DNA of 64,000 nucleotides from Flavobacterium sp. ALD4 (GCF_002836475.1 NZ_PJBJ01000023.1:62001-126000), one strand, 5' to 3'; shown: positions 1-9,965, numbered from the stretch's first letter. Notes: generated by a model not told the origin, from the letters alone. Program-made: numbers and translations.

Positions 1-1361
1 GATCTGATGCCTTTCAGGAAACGGATATTATTGGAATTTCAACTCCTGTAACCAAATGGAATTATCAGATTACCGAAGCTTCTGAGATACCTGAAATAAT
101 GGCAAAGGCTTTTTACATTGCACGATCAGGACGTCCAGGACCCGTTTTAGTGGATATCACTAAAAATGCGCAATTTGATGAGTTTGAGTTCAGTTATAAA
201 AAATGTACAAAGATTAGAAGTTATAATCCAAAACCAACTTTAAACATTGAAAAAGTAAAGGAAGCTGCGGAATTAATCAATAATGCTAAAAAACCCTTTA
301 TTCTTTTTGGTCAAGGAGTTATTTTAGGACAAGCCGAAGAAGAATTCAAAGCATTTGTTGAAAAATCGGGTATTCCAGCTGCATGGACTATTTTAGGTCT
401 TTCTGCATTACCAACGGAGCATCCTTTAAACGTAGGCATGTTAGGAATGCATGGAAACTACGGACCCAACGTATTGACCAATGAATGTGATGTTTTAATT
501 GCAATTGGAATGCGTTTTGATGATCGCGTTACAGGAAATTTGGATGGATATGCAAAACAGGCTAAAGTAATTCATTTTGAAATTGATCCGTCTGAAGTGG
601 ACAAAAATGTAAAGACGGAAGTGTCTGTTTTAGCTGATGTTAAGGAATCATTGACCGCTTTACTTTCTTTTATCGAAGGAAAAACACATGAATCTTGGCA
701 TAATAAATTCAAAGAATTATATGAAATTGAATTAGAAACGGTAATTAACGAGGAATTGAAACCTAAGAAGGAAGGAATTTCAATGGGGGAAACTATTGAA
801 ATGATCAACAAGCACTCTAAAGGTGATGCGATCATGGTTTCTGATGTGGGACAACACCAAATGTTTACCTGCAGGTATGCCAAATTCAATTCTTCTAAAA
901 GTAATGTTACCTCTGGAGGATTAGGAACGATGGGATTTGCATTACCGGCAGCTATTGGTGCTAAAATGGGTATGCCAGACAGGGAAGTGGTTGCAGTTAT
1001 CGGTGATGGTGGATTCCAAATGACGATACAGGAATTAGGAACTATTTTTCAGACGAAAGTACCAGTTAAAATTGTTATACTCAATAATGAATTTTTAGGT
1101 ATGGTGCGTCAATGGCAACAGTTGTTTTTTGATAAGCGATATGCTTCTACTGAGATGACCAACCCGAATTTTGTCGCTATTGCAGAGGGCTACTATATTA
1201 AAGCAAAAAAGGTAATCAAAAGAGAAGATTTAGATGCTGCTGTCGCTGAAATGATGGCTTCAAAAGATTCTTATTTACTCGAAGTTATGGTAGAGAAGGA
1301 GAATAATGTATTCCCAATGATTCCAACAGGAGCTTCTGTTTCTGAAATCAGATTAAGTTAA
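1..1361 (+). CDS. ilvB: Acetolactate synthase large subunit (5' truncated by window)
   Basis: Catalytic subunit of acetohydroxyacid synthase, a thiamine-diphosphate and FAD enzyme that condenses pyruvate with pyruvate or 2-ketobutyrate in valine, leucine and isoleucine synthesis. The frame is open from base 3, so the ATG at 99 is internal and the N-terminal third lies outside the window. About 452 residues are visible against roughly 570 for the family. The central domain and the C-terminal TPP domain are intact: a GDGGFQM stretch followed by NNEFLGMVRQWQ, the usual Mg/diphosphate-binding pair. It is followed after 4 nt by ilvN and then ilvC on the same strand, the standard order. Identification is firm; only the N-terminus is unseen. 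Confidence 0.96.
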   Translation, partial: SDAFQETDIIGISTPVTKWNYQITEASEIPEIMAKAFYIARSGRPGPVLVDITKNAQFDEFEFSYKKCTKIRSYNPKPTLNIEKVKEAAELINNAKKPFILFGQGVILGQAEEEFKAFVEKSGIPAAWTILGLSALPTEHPLNVGMLGMHGNYGPNVLTNECDVLIAIGMRFDDRVTGNLDGYAKQAKVIHFEIDPSEVDKNVKTEVSVLADVKESLTALLSFIEGKTHESWHNKFKELYEIELETVINEELKPKKEGISMGETIEMINKHSKGDAIMVSDVGQHQMFTCRYAKFNSSKSNVTSGGLGTMGFALPAAIGAKMGMPDREVVAVIGDGGFQMTIQELGTIFQTKVPVKIVILNNEFLGMVRQWQQLFFDKRYASTEMTNPNFVAIAEGYYIKAKKVIKREDLDAAVAEMMASKDSYLLEVMVEKENNVFPMIPTGASVSEIRLS

Positions 1362-1365
1362 TATT

Positions 1366-1893
1366 ATGGAAAATAAAACATTCACTATTTCTGTTTATTC
1401 AGAAAACAACCTTGGTCTATTGAACAGAATATCAGGTGTATTCTTAAAAAGACACATTAACATAATCAGTTTAAATGTCTCAGAATCAGAGATTGAAAAT
1501 GTTTCTAAGTTCATTATTGTGGTTCACACTACAGAAAAATGGGTGCGAAATATTGTAGGTCAAATCGAAAAACAGATTGAAGTCATTAAGACTTTTTATC
1601 ATACTGATGAAGAAACGATCTTTTTAGAAAACGCAATATTTAAAATAGATTCGGCTCTATTATTTGATGAAAAGCAAATTCAAAATATAATAAAAGAAAG
1701 TAACTCGGAAATAGTTACCGTATCTAGAGACTTTTTTGTGATTTCAAAGTCGGGAAAACGTTCAGATATTAATGACTTATATAACAAGTTAAAACCTTTC
1801 GGAATCATGCAGTTTGTGCGTTCAGGAAGAATTTCAGTTTCAAAGGAGAAGATGCAAATATCACTATTATTAGAAGAACTAAAAAACAAATAA
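1366..1893 (+). CDS. ilvN: Acetolactate synthase small (regulatory) subunit
   Basis: Regulatory subunit that activates IlvB and usually confers valine feedback inhibition. The protein is 175 residues. An N-terminal ACT domain (about residues 5-80) opens with FTISVYSENNLGLLNRISGVF, the typical ACT start in which the GLLNRI loop binds the effector. The C-terminal half is the ALS_ss_C-like domain. It begins 4 nt after the ilvB stop and ends 10 nt before ilvC, so it is almost certainly co-transcribed and probably translationally coupled. Length and domain layout are normal for Bacteroidetes. Confidence 0.93.
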   Translation: MENKTFTISVYSENNLGLLNRISGVFLKRHINIISLNVSESEIENVSKFIIVVHTTEKWVRNIVGQIEKQIEVIKTFYHTDEETIFLENAIFKIDSALLFDEKQIQNIIKESNSEIVTVSRDFFVISKSGKRSDINDLYNKLKPFGIMQFVRSGRISVSKEKMQISLLLEELKNK

Positions 1894-1903
1894 AAATTAG
1901 ACA

Positions 1904-3373
1904 ATGGCAAATTATTTCAATTCATTACCACTTAGATTACAATTAGAACAATTAGGCGTTTGCGAATTCATGGACCAATCAGAATTTGCTGATGGTATAA
2001 AAGCTTTAAAAGGAAAAAAAGTAGTCATTGTTGGTTGTGGAGCCCAAGGTTTGAATCAAGGATTGAACATGAGAGATTCTGGATTAGATATTTCTTACGC
2101 GCTGAGAGCCGAAGCAATCTCCCAAAAAAGAGCTTCTTTTACAAATGCTGCTGATAATGGTTTTACAGTGGGCACTTATGAAGAATTAATTCCAACGGCT
2201 GATTTGGTTTGTAACCTAACGCCAGATAAACAGCATACCGCAGTAGTTACTGCTATCATGCCTTTGATGAAGAAAGGATCTACATTATCTTATTCACATG
2301 GTTTTAATATTGTGGAAGAAGGAATGCAAATTCGTAAAGACATTACCGTTATTATGTGTGCGCCAAAATGTCCAGGATCTGAAGTACGTGAGGAGTATAA
2401 AAGAGGTTTTGGAGTACCTACTTTAATTGCCGTACATCCGGAGAATGATCCAAACGGAGACGGTTTTGAACAGGCTAAAGCCTATGCCGTTGCCACTGGG
2501 GGTCATAAAGCAGGAGTATTGAACTCTTCTTTTGTTGCAGAGGTAAAATCAGATTTGATGGGAGAACAAACTATTCTATGCGGAATGTTGCAAACGGGCT
2601 CTATCTTATGTTTCGATAAAATGGTCGAAAAAGGAATTGAACCCGCGTATGCTTCAAAGTTGATTCAATACGGTTGGGAAACAGTAACTGAAGCGCTTAA
2701 GCATGGAGGAATTACAAATATGATGGATCGTTTGAATAATCCTTCTAAAATTGAAGCCTATCGTTTAGCAGATGAATTAAAAGAAATCATGCGTCCGTTA
2801 TTTCAAAAACATATGGATGATATTATTTCAGGTGAATTTTCAAAAAATATGATGATTGACTGGGCTAATGATGATGTTAATTTATTGACTTGGAGAGCGG
2901 CAACTGCTGAAACTAACTTCGAGAAAACGGCTGCTACTACAGCCACTATTTCTGAGCAGGAATACTTTGATAATGGCGTGTTAATGATTGCCATGGTGAA
3001 AGCAGGAGTGGAATTAGCTTTTGAAACTATGACACAAACAGGTATTATTGAAGAATCAGCTTATTATGAGTCTCTTCATGAATTGCCTTTGATTGCGAAT
3101 ACAGTAGCCAGAAAAAAATTATATGAAATGAACAGAATCATTTCTGATACAGCGGAATATGGTTGTTATTTATTTGATCACGCATGTAAGCCGTTATTGA
3201 CTGATTTTATGAAAACTATTGAAACCAATGTTATCGGAAAACCGTTCTCTAGTTCAAATAGCGCAGAAAATGCAGTGCTTATCGCCGTTAACAAAAGTAT
3301 ACGTACACATCCAATTGAAGAAACGGGAGAGTGGTTGAGAGAGTCAATGACTGCTATGAAAAAAATCGGATAA
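1904..3373 (+). CDS. ilvC: Ketol-acid reductoisomerase, class II (long form)
   Basis: Second enzyme of branched-chain amino acid synthesis: Mg-dependent alkyl migration and NADPH reduction of acetolactate or acetohydroxybutyrate. At 489 residues it matches the long class II form (E. coli-like) rather than the ~330-residue class I enzyme. The Rossmann motif [10 protein letters not shown] sits near residue 40. The conserved [13 protein letters not shown] segment and the duplicated C-terminal knotted helical domain are present. It is the last gene of the visible ilv operon; a hairpin with a T-run lies ~330 nt downstream. Confidence 0.97.
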   Translation: MANYFNSLPLRLQLEQLGVCEFMDQSEFADGIKALKGKKVVIVGCGAQGLNQGLNMRDSGLDISYALRAEAISQKRASFTNAADNGFTVGTYEELIPTADLVCNLTPDKQHTAVVTAIMPLMKKGSTLSYSHGFNIVEEGMQIRKDITVIMCAPKCPGSEVREEYKRGFGVPTLIAVHPENDPNGDGFEQAKAYAVATGGHKAGVLNSSFVAEVKSDLMGEQTILCGMLQTGSILCFDKMVEKGIEPAYASKLIQYGWETVTEALKHGGITNMMDRLNNPSKIEAYRLADELKEIMRPLFQKHMDDIISGEFSKNMMIDWANDDVNLLTWRAATAETNFEKTAATTATISEQEYFDNGVLMIAMVKAGVELAFETMTQTGIIEESAYYESLHELPLIANTVARKKLYEMNRIISDTAEYGCYLFDHACKPLLTDFMKTIETNVIGKPFSSSNSAENAVLIAVNKSIRTHPIEETGEWLRESMTAMKKIG

Positions 3374-3851
3374 TTAAAAAAACGGGAATTGCCACACACG
3401 CGGGTGTGCTGGAGTTTGCTCTATATCATTTGTTTTTCTGGTATTTTGGGTCAGTAATCAGTATATTAAGACATTGATAATGGATATAGAAGCTTGTTAC
3501 ATTCACTTAACTTCTACCGAACTAAAAGTTAAGTGAAGTAATTCCTTTAAATATAGTTTCGTTTCTGAAATCGTTAAAATAATAATAATTTAATGTAGAA
3601 CGACTGTCTTCTAGAATAGTAGTATTGAATATTTTTACATCATGAGTTTTGGTTACTCAATGGTGTTTGTTCAATAGTAAATTAATTGCTATGATTATTG
3701 TTAATGAAAGAAGGCGGGGTAGAAAATCTACTTCGTCTTTTTTATGTTTCATATATTGTCGAAAAACACTTTGTTATTACCGAATACTTATTTATGCTGC
3801 TGCATTATTATCGAGTATTTAATTTTTAAAGGCAATTAATAAATTTATTTG
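3374..3851. other. Intergenic region ilvC-acs
   Basis: No open frame of gene-like character on either strand. It contains a short GC-richer hairpin just after ilvC (around 3390-3412, no T-run) and the stronger terminator at 3707-3743. The rest is AT-rich and shows nothing I recognise. Confidence 0.5.
3707..3743 (+). terminator. Rho-independent terminator
   Basis: A 17-bp arm pairs (with four G-T wobbles) across an AAA loop to an arm that ends in TTTTTT. It lies on the plus strand between ilvC and acs and would end ilv-operon transcripts before acs. Confidence 0.6.
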
Positions 3852-3883
3852 TTTTTGGAATCGAATGAATTTTAATACTTTTA
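3852..3883 (+). promoter_or_regulatory. Candidate promoter of acs
   Basis: TTTTTG at 3852-3857 and TACTTTTA at 3876-3883 resemble the Bacteroidetes -33/-7 pair (TTTG, TAnnTTTG) with near-normal spacing. The last base of the -7 box deviates. A start about 6 nt downstream would give a leader of roughly 10 nt. Confidence 0.4.
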
Positions 3884-3899
3884 TAAAAAATAAAAAAGG

Positions 3900-5807
3900 A
3901 TGAGCTACTATAAGATTCAAAACTTCGAACAATACTTCAAACATTATAACAAATCTGTCCGTGAACCCCGAAAATTTTGGGGTAAAATAGCAGAAGAGAA
4001 TTTTACGTGGTATCAACAATGGGATAAGGTTGTAGAATTTGATATGGCTGAAGCTGAAATTAAATGGTTTACCGAGGCAAAAGTAAACATAGTGAAAAAC
4101 TGTATTGATAGGCACCTTAATAAAAGAGGAGATAAAACCGCAATCATTTTTGAACCGAACGAACCGTCTGAGGAAGCTTTGCATATTTCCTACAATGAAT
4201 TGCATCAAAGGGTTTGTAAAATGGCAAATGTTTTGCGAGAGAAAGGCATTACCAAGGGAGATAGGGTTTGTATTTATTTACCGATGATCCCTGAATTAGC
4301 TGTTTCAATTTTAGCTTGTGCCAGAATTGGAGCCATACATTCTGTTGTTTTTGCAGGGTTTTCGGCTTCTGCAGTAGCGAGCCGAATAATGGACAGTGAT
4401 TGTAAAATGGTAATCACATCAGATGGTGGCTATCGTGGCAATAAAACAATCGCATTAAAAGAAATAATTGACGAAGCGTTAGAAAAATGTACATCTGTAG
4501 AAACGGTATTGGTTGTTAAACGAACCAACACTCCGGTAACGATGAAAGAGGACAGAGATATTTGGTTGCAACCGCTATTAGATGAAGCTTCAGACAACAG
4601 TGTTGCAGAAATAATGGACTCCGAAGATCCTTTATTTATTTTATACACCTCTGGGTCAACAGGAAAACCGAAAGGAATGGTACATACCACCGCCGGCTAT
4701 ATGGTTTATACAGCTTACACTTTTAAAAACGTATTCAATTATGAAGAAAACGACATCTTTTGGTGTACGGCAGATATTGGTTGGATAACAGGGCATTCTT
4801 ATATTCTTTATGGTCCCTTATTGAATGGAGCGACAACAGTAATTTTTGAAGGAGTTCCATCTTATCCGGATTTTAGTCGTTTTTGGGAAATTATCGAAAA
4901 ACATAAAGTTACGCAATTTTACACTGCGCCAACAGCCATTCGCGCTTTGGCAAAAGAGAATGTGCAATATGTTCAAAAACATCATTTAAAAACTTTAAAA
5001 GTAGTTGGTTCCGTAGGAGAACCAATTAATGAAGAGGCATGGCACTGGTATAATGACCATGTGGGGCAAAAAAAATGCCCAGTAGTTGATACCTGGTGGC
5101 AAACCGAAACAGGAGGAATCATGATCTCTCCAATTGCATTTGTAACGCCGACCAAACCCACTTATGCAACCTTACCGTTACCGGGAATCCAGCCAGTATT
5201 AATGGATGAAAACCGCAATGAAATAGAAGGAAATCAAGTCGTAGGAAGTTTGTGTATTAAATTCCCATGGCCGGGGATTGCAAGAACAATTTGGGGTGAC
5301 CATCAACGATATAAGGACACTTATTTTTCTGCCTTTCCAGGAACTTATTTCACTGGCGACGGTGCTTTACGTGATGAAGTGGGCTATTACAGAATAACGG
5401 GGCGTGTTGACGATGTAGTTATCGTCTCAGGACATAATCTGGGTACCGCTCCAATTGAAGATGCCATTAATGAACACCCTGCAGTTGCCGAAAGTGCTAT
5501 TGTTGGTTTTCCTCATGATATAAAAGGGAACGCGCTCTATGGTTATGTGATTTTAAAAGAAAGTGGCGAAATCAGGAATAAAGAAAATCTTTTTAAAGAA
5601 ATTAATCAATACATTTCAGATCACGTTGGGCCTATAGCCAAACTGGATAAAATTCAGTTTGTTTCGGGGTTACCCAAAACACGTTCCGGTAAAATTATGC
5701 GTAGAATCCTTAGAAAAATTGCTGAAGGTGATTTTTCTAATTTCGGAGACACTTCTACTTTATTGAATCCGGAAATTGTGGACGAAATAAAAGATAATAA
5801 AGTTTAA
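3900..5807 (+). CDS. acs: Acetyl-CoA synthetase (AMP-forming)
   Basis: Converts acetate, ATP and CoA to acetyl-CoA via acetyl-adenylate. The 635-residue length is normal for Acs. It has the N-terminal ACS domain, the AMP-binding P-loop YTSGSTGKPKGMVHT near residue 245, the WWQTETGG motif that forms the acetate and adenine pocket, and the C-terminal PKTRSGKIMRR motif. The lysine in that last motif is the one acetylated in regulated Acs proteins. The start ATG overlaps an AAGGA-like purine run. It is monocistronic: a terminator hairpin follows within 10 nt. A DUF294/exonuclease pair that often accompanies acs in other bacteria lies 7 kb downstream here. Confidence 0.96.
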   Translation: MSYYKIQNFEQYFKHYNKSVREPRKFWGKIAEENFTWYQQWDKVVEFDMAEAEIKWFTEAKVNIVKNCIDRHLNKRGDKTAIIFEPNEPSEEALHISYNELHQRVCKMANVLREKGITKGDRVCIYLPMIPELAVSILACARIGAIHSVVFAGFSASAVASRIMDSDCKMVITSDGGYRGNKTIALKEIIDEALEKCTSVETVLVVKRTNTPVTMKEDRDIWLQPLLDEASDNSVAEIMDSEDPLFILYTSGSTGKPKGMVHTTAGYMVYTAYTFKNVFNYEENDIFWCTADIGWITGHSYILYGPLLNGATTVIFEGVPSYPDFSRFWEIIEKHKVTQFYTAPTAIRALAKENVQYVQKHHLKTLKVVGSVGEPINEEAWHWYNDHVGQKKCPVVDTWWQTETGGIMISPIAFVTPTKPTYATLPLPGIQPVLMDENRNEIEGNQVVGSLCIKFPWPGIARTIWGDHQRYKDTYFSAFPGTYFTGDGALRDEVGYYRITGRVDDVVIVSGHNLGTAPIEDAINEHPAVAESAIVGFPHDIKGNALYGYVILKESGEIRNKENLFKEINQYISDHVGPIAKLDKIQFVSGLPKTRSGKIMRRILRKIAEGDFSNFGDTSTLLNPEIVDEIKDNKV

Positions 5808-5812
5808 TAAAG

Positions 5813-6535
5813 TTAAGGTTGAGAATCTGTCGAAAGATTTTCAACCTTTTTTCTATCATTTATAATGAACAGATAAATTAGATAAAACGAAGTAAAATGC
5901 AATATTCTATCAAAGGTGTTTAAAACTACATCTTGAATAAAATAAGTTCCAATAGCGGCAAAAACATCGTTGAAAATTAAAGCAAAAGCACCAAAAAAGT
6001 AATAGTATGCTTTTTTATCACCAAATTTCCCGAAATATAAAACGGCTGTAATACCAAGAAATACAGCAACTACTGCATTAAAAATTAAAATAATATTAAG
6101 ATAACTATCACTAATAACAGTCATTAAAATATATAAGATTGCAATTAAGAACACGCAATTCATGGCTAATATAAAAAGTGAGAATCCTTGTGGTACCGTG
6201 TAAAGCTTTTTAGTTTTAATTGAATTAAATCCTAAATTTACTAATGCTAAATAACAAAAGAAGGATGCTATTAATGCAGTTCTAGATAAATGTACTGAAT
6301 CATCCCAAAACAAAATTAAAAGCTCATTTAAATAAAAGAAAATAACATATAAAAAATAATTTAGAGTAAGTTTCTTAAAATTAGTATTTGCCACATAAAT
6401 TATAAAACTTGGAATAATAAAAGGCTTAATATAAATAACAAGAGCAGGATTATAAAAAATACCAGCACAAAAATAGACTACTAATAGAGTGATAGGTATA
6501 AATAAAAGTGATTTCTTTATATTGATTGTATCCAT
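5813..6535 (-). CDS. Multi-pass membrane protein, possibly YhhN/TMEM86-like
   Basis: 240 residues, almost entirely hydrophobic, with about eight predicted transmembrane stretches separated by short polar loops. The topology and size, together with a late GAFALIFNDVFAA segment followed by an aromatic last helix, resemble the YhhN family (lysoplasmalogenase-like), but no diagnostic catalytic motif can be claimed. It is read divergently from the type III PKS operon and converges on acs. A TAGATTTG -7 box lies 8 nt upstream of the ATG, giving a very short leader. The function is not established. It could be linked to lipid chemistry of the neighbouring operon, but that is inference only. Confidence 0.6.
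   Translation of the reverse strand: MDTINIKKSLLFIPITLLVVYFCAGIFYNPALVIYIKPFIIPSFIIYVANTNFKKLTLNYFLYVIFFYLNELLILFWDDSVHLSRTALIASFFCYLALVNLGFNSIKTKKLYTVPQGFSLFILAMNCVFLIAILYILMTVISDSYLNIILIFNAVVAVFLGITAVLYFGKFGDKKAYYYFFGAFALIFNDVFAAIGTYFIQDVVLNTFDRILHFTSFYLIYLFIINDRKKVENLSTDSQP
5815..5849. terminator. Bidirectional terminator between acs and the minus-strand membrane gene
   Basis: AAGGTTGA at 5815 pairs with TCAACCTT, with an inner AATCT/AGATT stem, and is followed by a T-run on the plus strand. The minus-strand gene ends inside this hairpin (stop at 5813-5815), so it probably serves both convergent genes. Confidence 0.8.
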
Positions 6536-6543
6536 AGATAAAA

Positions 6544-6551
6544 CAAATCTA
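6544..6551 (-). promoter_or_regulatory. -7 box for the membrane-protein gene
   Basis: Minus-strand TAGATTTG fits the Bacteroidetes -7 consensus TAnnTTTG and lies 8 nt before the ATG, so the transcript would be nearly leaderless. Confidence 0.45.
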
Positions 6552-6640
6552 GCACTTTAATATTTTTATTACAAAAATTCTGTAAAATTTTATAGAGTTT
6601 TGAAAGAATTTGTTGAACTAAATTATTAAATTTACAACAT

Positions 6641-7753
6641 ATGATACAAAATTCTATAGTTATTGTTGGTGGCGGATTGGCAGGACTTATAGCTGCTATC
6701 CATCTGAAAAACAATAATTATAATGTTTTAGTAATAGAAAAAAACGAATTTCCTAAACACAAAGTTTGTGGCGAATATATTTCCAACGAAGTTTTACCTT
6801 ATTTAAAATCACTTGGATTAGACATTAAATCGTTGCATCCTAAACACATTGATAAACTTTCCTTTTCATTAGTTTCTGGAAAATCTATAAATACAACTTT
6901 GCCTTTGGGCGGATTTGGAATAAGTAGATACGAATTAGATAAGTATTTATATAATGAAGCAAAAAATAGGGGCTGTACAATTGTTCAAGAGACAGTTTCG
7001 AATGTTGAATTTTTGGATGGTAAGTTTTCAATCACCACAAATTTGAATACCTATTATGCTTCAATTGTCCTTGGAGCTTTTGGGAAAAGGTCAAATTTAG
7101 ATATTAAATTAAAACGCAACTTTATTCAGAAACAATCGCATTGGCTCGGTGTCAAGGCGCATTACAAACTAGATTTTCCAGAAGATTATGTTGGGTTACA
7201 TCATTTTAAAGGAGGATATTGTGGCGTTTCTAAAATAGAAAATAATTTAGTAAATATATGCTATCTAGCAAATTATGAAACCTTTAAACAGCATAAGTCT
7301 ATTGAAGATTATCAAATGAATGTAGTTTGTCAAAATCCAAATTTAAAAGAAATTTTTAAAAATGCTGTAATTCAATTCGAAAAGCCTTTAACGATTAGTC
7401 AAGTTTCTTTCGAAGAAAAAAAATGTATTGAAAATCATATAATTATGATTGGTGATACTGCCGGATTAATTCATCCTTTATGCGGAAACGGCATGGCAAT
7501 GGCTATTCACAGTGCAAAACTGGCGGCGGAGAATACAATACATTTTCTAGAAAACAGAATAAATAGAGCTGCCTTAGAAAAAAATTATTTTAACGATTGG
7601 AATAAAAATTTTAAAAAAAGATTGCAAGCAGGTCGTCTTTTAGGAAAACTATTGCAACATGAAAAAACAGCACAAGCTGTATTGAAACTTTTAATTACCT
7701 TTCCTTTTATATTACCCCTAATAATAACAAAAACGCATGGTAAACCAATATAA
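6641..7753 (+). CDS. FAD-dependent oxidoreductase (geranylgeranyl-reductase / phenolic hydroxylase-like)
   Basis: 370-residue flavoprotein of the PHBH/geranylgeranyl-reductase-like superfamily. The N-terminal dinucleotide fold carries IVGGGLAGL and a glutamate at the end of beta-2 (LVIEK). The second FAD motif, GDTAGLIHPLCGNGMAMA, lies near residue 270. The KVCGEYIS segment after the first motif is typical of the GGR-like branch. It is the first gene of the operon and its stop codon directly abuts the methyltransferase ATG. In the Streptomyces srs system a flavoprotein hydroxylase acts with a type III PKS and a methyltransferase; by analogy this enzyme may oxidise the polyketide ring. Substrate and electron donor are not visible from the sequence. 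Confidence 0.8.
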   Translation: MIQNSIVIVGGGLAGLIAAIHLKNNNYNVLVIEKNEFPKHKVCGEYISNEVLPYLKSLGLDIKSLHPKHIDKLSFSLVSGKSINTTLPLGGFGISRYELDKYLYNEAKNRGCTIVQETVSNVEFLDGKFSITTNLNTYYASIVLGAFGKRSNLDIKLKRNFIQKQSHWLGVKAHYKLDFPEDYVGLHHFKGGYCGVSKIENNLVNICYLANYETFKQHKSIEDYQMNVVCQNPNLKEIFKNAVIQFEKPLTISQVSFEEKKCIENHIIMIGDTAGLIHPLCGNGMAMAIHSAKLAAENTIHFLENRINRAALEKNYFNDWNKNFKKRLQAGRLLGKLLQHEKTAQAVLKLLITFPFILPLIITKTHGKPI

Positions 7754-8467
7754 ATGGCTATAAATACAACCCATAGAACTAATGAATCTGAAATAATGGA
7801 TGACTTTCAGCTCGAAGGGTATGAATTAAGAGATGCCTTAGATAAAATCGCTAAAATAAATCAACTATTGGGCGGAAACAAGTTAACTTTACTAGGTGTG
7901 AAAGAGCTGATTGCCAACAATCCCAAAAGAACTGAAATCACGATTGTTGATGTGGGTTGTGGTAACGGGGATATGTTGAGAACACTGGCCGATTATGGTT
8001 TACAGCATAATTTGACATTCAATTTGATAGGGGTTGATGCGAACAACTTTACGGTCAATCATGCGATTGATTTATCAAAAAAATATCCAAATATTACATA
8101 CCGTTGTGAAGATATATTTGACAAACCTTTTGAAGAATTAAAGTATGATATTGTATTGTGCACCTTAACGTTGCATCATTTTAAGGACGAAGAAATCATT
8201 AATATCATGACTTCGTTTTATGCAAATGCCAGCATTGGGGTTGTAATCAATGATTTACATCGAAGCGCCGTCGCTTACCGTTTATTTCAATCATTGTGTT
8301 TTGTTTTTCAATTGAATGATATGTCCAGAGAGGATGGTTTGGTTTCGATATTACGAGGGTTTAAAAAAGAAGATTTGCTACGTTTTTCGAAAAAATTAAA
8401 TTTTAAAAAATATAAAGTCCAATGGAAATGGGCTTTCCGATACCAATGGATAATTTCAAAGATATGA
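7754..8467 (+). CDS. Class I SAM-dependent methyltransferase
   Basis: 237 residues with a Rossmann-type SAM fold. Motif I is IVDVGCGNGD near residue 57, an acidic residue ends strand 2 (LIGVDAN), and motif IV is IVLCTLTLHHF. The LHHF signature is common in O- and C-methyltransferases of secondary metabolism. The ATG follows the flavoprotein stop with no gap, and its own stop overlaps the PKS start as ATGA, so the three genes are translationally coupled. Likely role: methylating the phenolic or quinone product of the adjacent PKS. Acceptor atom unknown. Confidence 0.85.
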   Translation: MAINTTHRTNESEIMDDFQLEGYELRDALDKIAKINQLLGGNKLTLLGVKELIANNPKRTEITIVDVGCGNGDMLRTLADYGLQHNLTFNLIGVDANNFTVNHAIDLSKKYPNITYRCEDIFDKPFEELKYDIVLCTLTLHHFKDEEIINIMTSFYANASIGVVINDLHRSAVAYRLFQSLCFVFQLNDMSREDGLVSILRGFKKEDLLRFSKKLNFKKYKVQWKWAFRYQWIISKI

Positions 8468-9516
8468 GTGTAAAAATAAATACAGTGACAAAACAGCTGC
8501 CGAAATATTGCAGAACCACCGAAGAAATTATTCCGTTTCTGGATGCCTGGCTCACGGGGCAAGACGAGCGTTTTATTAGAAAAGTGAAAAAAATATTTGA
8601 GGGGGCGGCAGTAGACAAGCGCTATTCCATTATGGATCCTATCGAAGTTTTTACAAAAACATCATTCGAAGAAAGAAACGATATTTATGTTCGTGAAGTA
8701 ATTGATTTGGGAGAAAAGGTACTTGAAAAAGCATTGTTGAAATCGGGTTGGAAACCAGAAGATTTAGATTACATCATCACGGTGAGTTGTACCGGTATTA
8801 TGATTCCTTCATTAGACGCCTATTTAATTAATAAATTGAAGTTACGTCAGGATATCGTTCGACTTCCAGTAACTGAAATGGGATGTGCAGCTGGGGTTTC
8901 AGGGATTATTTATGCCAAGAACTTCCTGAAGTCCAATCCAGGCAAACGCGCTGCGGTAATCGCAGTGGAAAGCCCGACCGCAACATTTCAGCTCAATGAT
9001 TTTTCGATGTCCAATATTGTAAGTGCCGCCATTTTTGGCGATGGAGCAGCTTGTGTCTTACTTTCGTCTCACGAAGACGATGACGGTCCCGAAATTCTAG
9101 CGGAAGAGATGTATCATTTTTATGAAAATGAGCATATGATGGGTTTTAAGTTGACGAATACCGGTTTGCAGATGATTTTAGATATTGAAGTACCCAATAC
9201 CATCGCATCCCATTTCCCAGCAATTATTCATCCTTTTTTGGAAAAAAATAATCTAAAAATTGATGATATGGACCATCTGATATTTCATCCAGGCGGAAAA
9301 AAAATAGTTCAAACAGTTGAAGCCCTATTTTCAGATTTAGGTAAAAACATTGATGACACAAAGGAAGTTTTACGTTTGTATGGTAACATGTCGAGTGCGA
9401 CCGTCTTGTATGTTTTGGAACGATTCATGGACAATAGGCCTCCAAAAGGAGAAAAAGGATTAATGTTGAGTTTTGGTCCCGGATTTTCAGCACAAAGAGT
9501 ATTGTTGCAGTTTTAG
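8464..9516 (+). CDS. Type III polyketide synthase (chalcone/stilbene synthase family)
   Basis: Homodimeric ketosynthase that extends an acyl starter with malonyl-CoA and cyclises the poly-beta-keto chain. I place the start at the ATG overlapping the methyltransferase stop (ATGA), giving 350 residues, the normal family length. A longer frame from 8422 would add 14 unusual residues inside the upstream gene. The catalytic triad is complete: C141 in MGCAAG, H275 in FHPGGK, N308 in YGNMSS. The C-terminal GFGPG-equivalent loop reads SFGPGFS. Its neighbours (KS, ACP, dehydratase, PPTase) suggest an acyl-ACP or long acyl starter supplied by a dedicated mini fatty-acid system. The product is likely a resorcinol, pyrone or phenolic lipid. 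Confidence 0.93.
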   Translation: MSVKINTVTKQLPKYCRTTEEIIPFLDAWLTGQDERFIRKVKKIFEGAAVDKRYSIMDPIEVFTKTSFEERNDIYVREVIDLGEKVLEKALLKSGWKPEDLDYIITVSCTGIMIPSLDAYLINKLKLRQDIVRLPVTEMGCAAGVSGIIYAKNFLKSNPGKRAAVIAVESPTATFQLNDFSMSNIVSAAIFGDGAACVLLSSHEDDDGPEILAEEMYHFYENEHMMGFKLTNTGLQMILDIEVPNTIASHFPAIIHPFLEKNNLKIDDMDHLIFHPGGKKIVQTVEALFSDLGKNIDDTKEVLRLYGNMSSATVLYVLERFMDNRPPKGEKGLMLSFGPGFSAQRVLLQF

Positions 9517-9536
9517 TTAATGAAGATAGAAAAAGA

Positions 9537-9965
9537 ATGAAAAGTCAAGAAATTATATCAAAACTACCCTATTCGAAGCCATTCCTGTTTGTTGATGAAA
9601 TCATCCAAATCAATGAAAACGGAGTGGAAGGCAGCTTTACTTTCGACGAAAACTTAGATTTTTATAAGGGTCATTTTGAAAATAATCCGGTAACACCTGG
9701 CGTGATTTTGACCGAGACAATGGCTCAGATAGGATTAGTTTGTCTTGGCATATTTATATTGGATCATAGTTTTAACAAAGACACTTCAATAGCTTTAACA
9801 TCAACTGATATGGAATTTATTAAACCTGTATTTCCCAAAGAGAAAGTGACGGTTGTGTCAGAAAAAATATACTTCAGGTTCGGTAAACTAAAGTGTAAAG
9901 TGAGTATGAAAAATGAGGTTGGTCTTGTTGTTTGTACCGGAGAAATTGCAGGAATGATTGTCTAA
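9537..9965 (+). CDS. Hot-dog 3-hydroxyacyl-ACP dehydratase (FabZ/FabA-like)
   Basis: 142-residue single hot-dog protein. The FabZ active-site helix is present: H46 in YKGHFENNPV and E60 in GVILTETMAQ, the His/Glu pair that dehydrates 3-hydroxyacyl-ACP. It lies 20 nt after the type III PKS and ahead of the KS and ACP. It is therefore more likely a pathway-specific dehydratase than the housekeeping FabZ, which in this group is usually fused to LpxC. Probable job: removing water during synthesis of an acyl or polyenyl starter. A thioesterase-like role cannot be excluded from the fold alone. Confidence 0.85.
   Translation: MKSQEIISKLPYSKPFLFVDEIIQINENGVEGSFTFDENLDFYKGHFENNPVTPGVILTETMAQIGLVCLGIFILDHSFNKDTSIALTSTDMEFIKPVFPKEKVTVVSEKIYFRFGKLKCKVSMKNEVGLVVCTGEIAGMIV

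Noticed and set aside
8422..8463. Upstream extension of the type III PKS frame
   Set aside because: It lies inside the methyltransferase gene and adds 14 atypical residues; the ATGA overlap at 8464 gives the normal family length.
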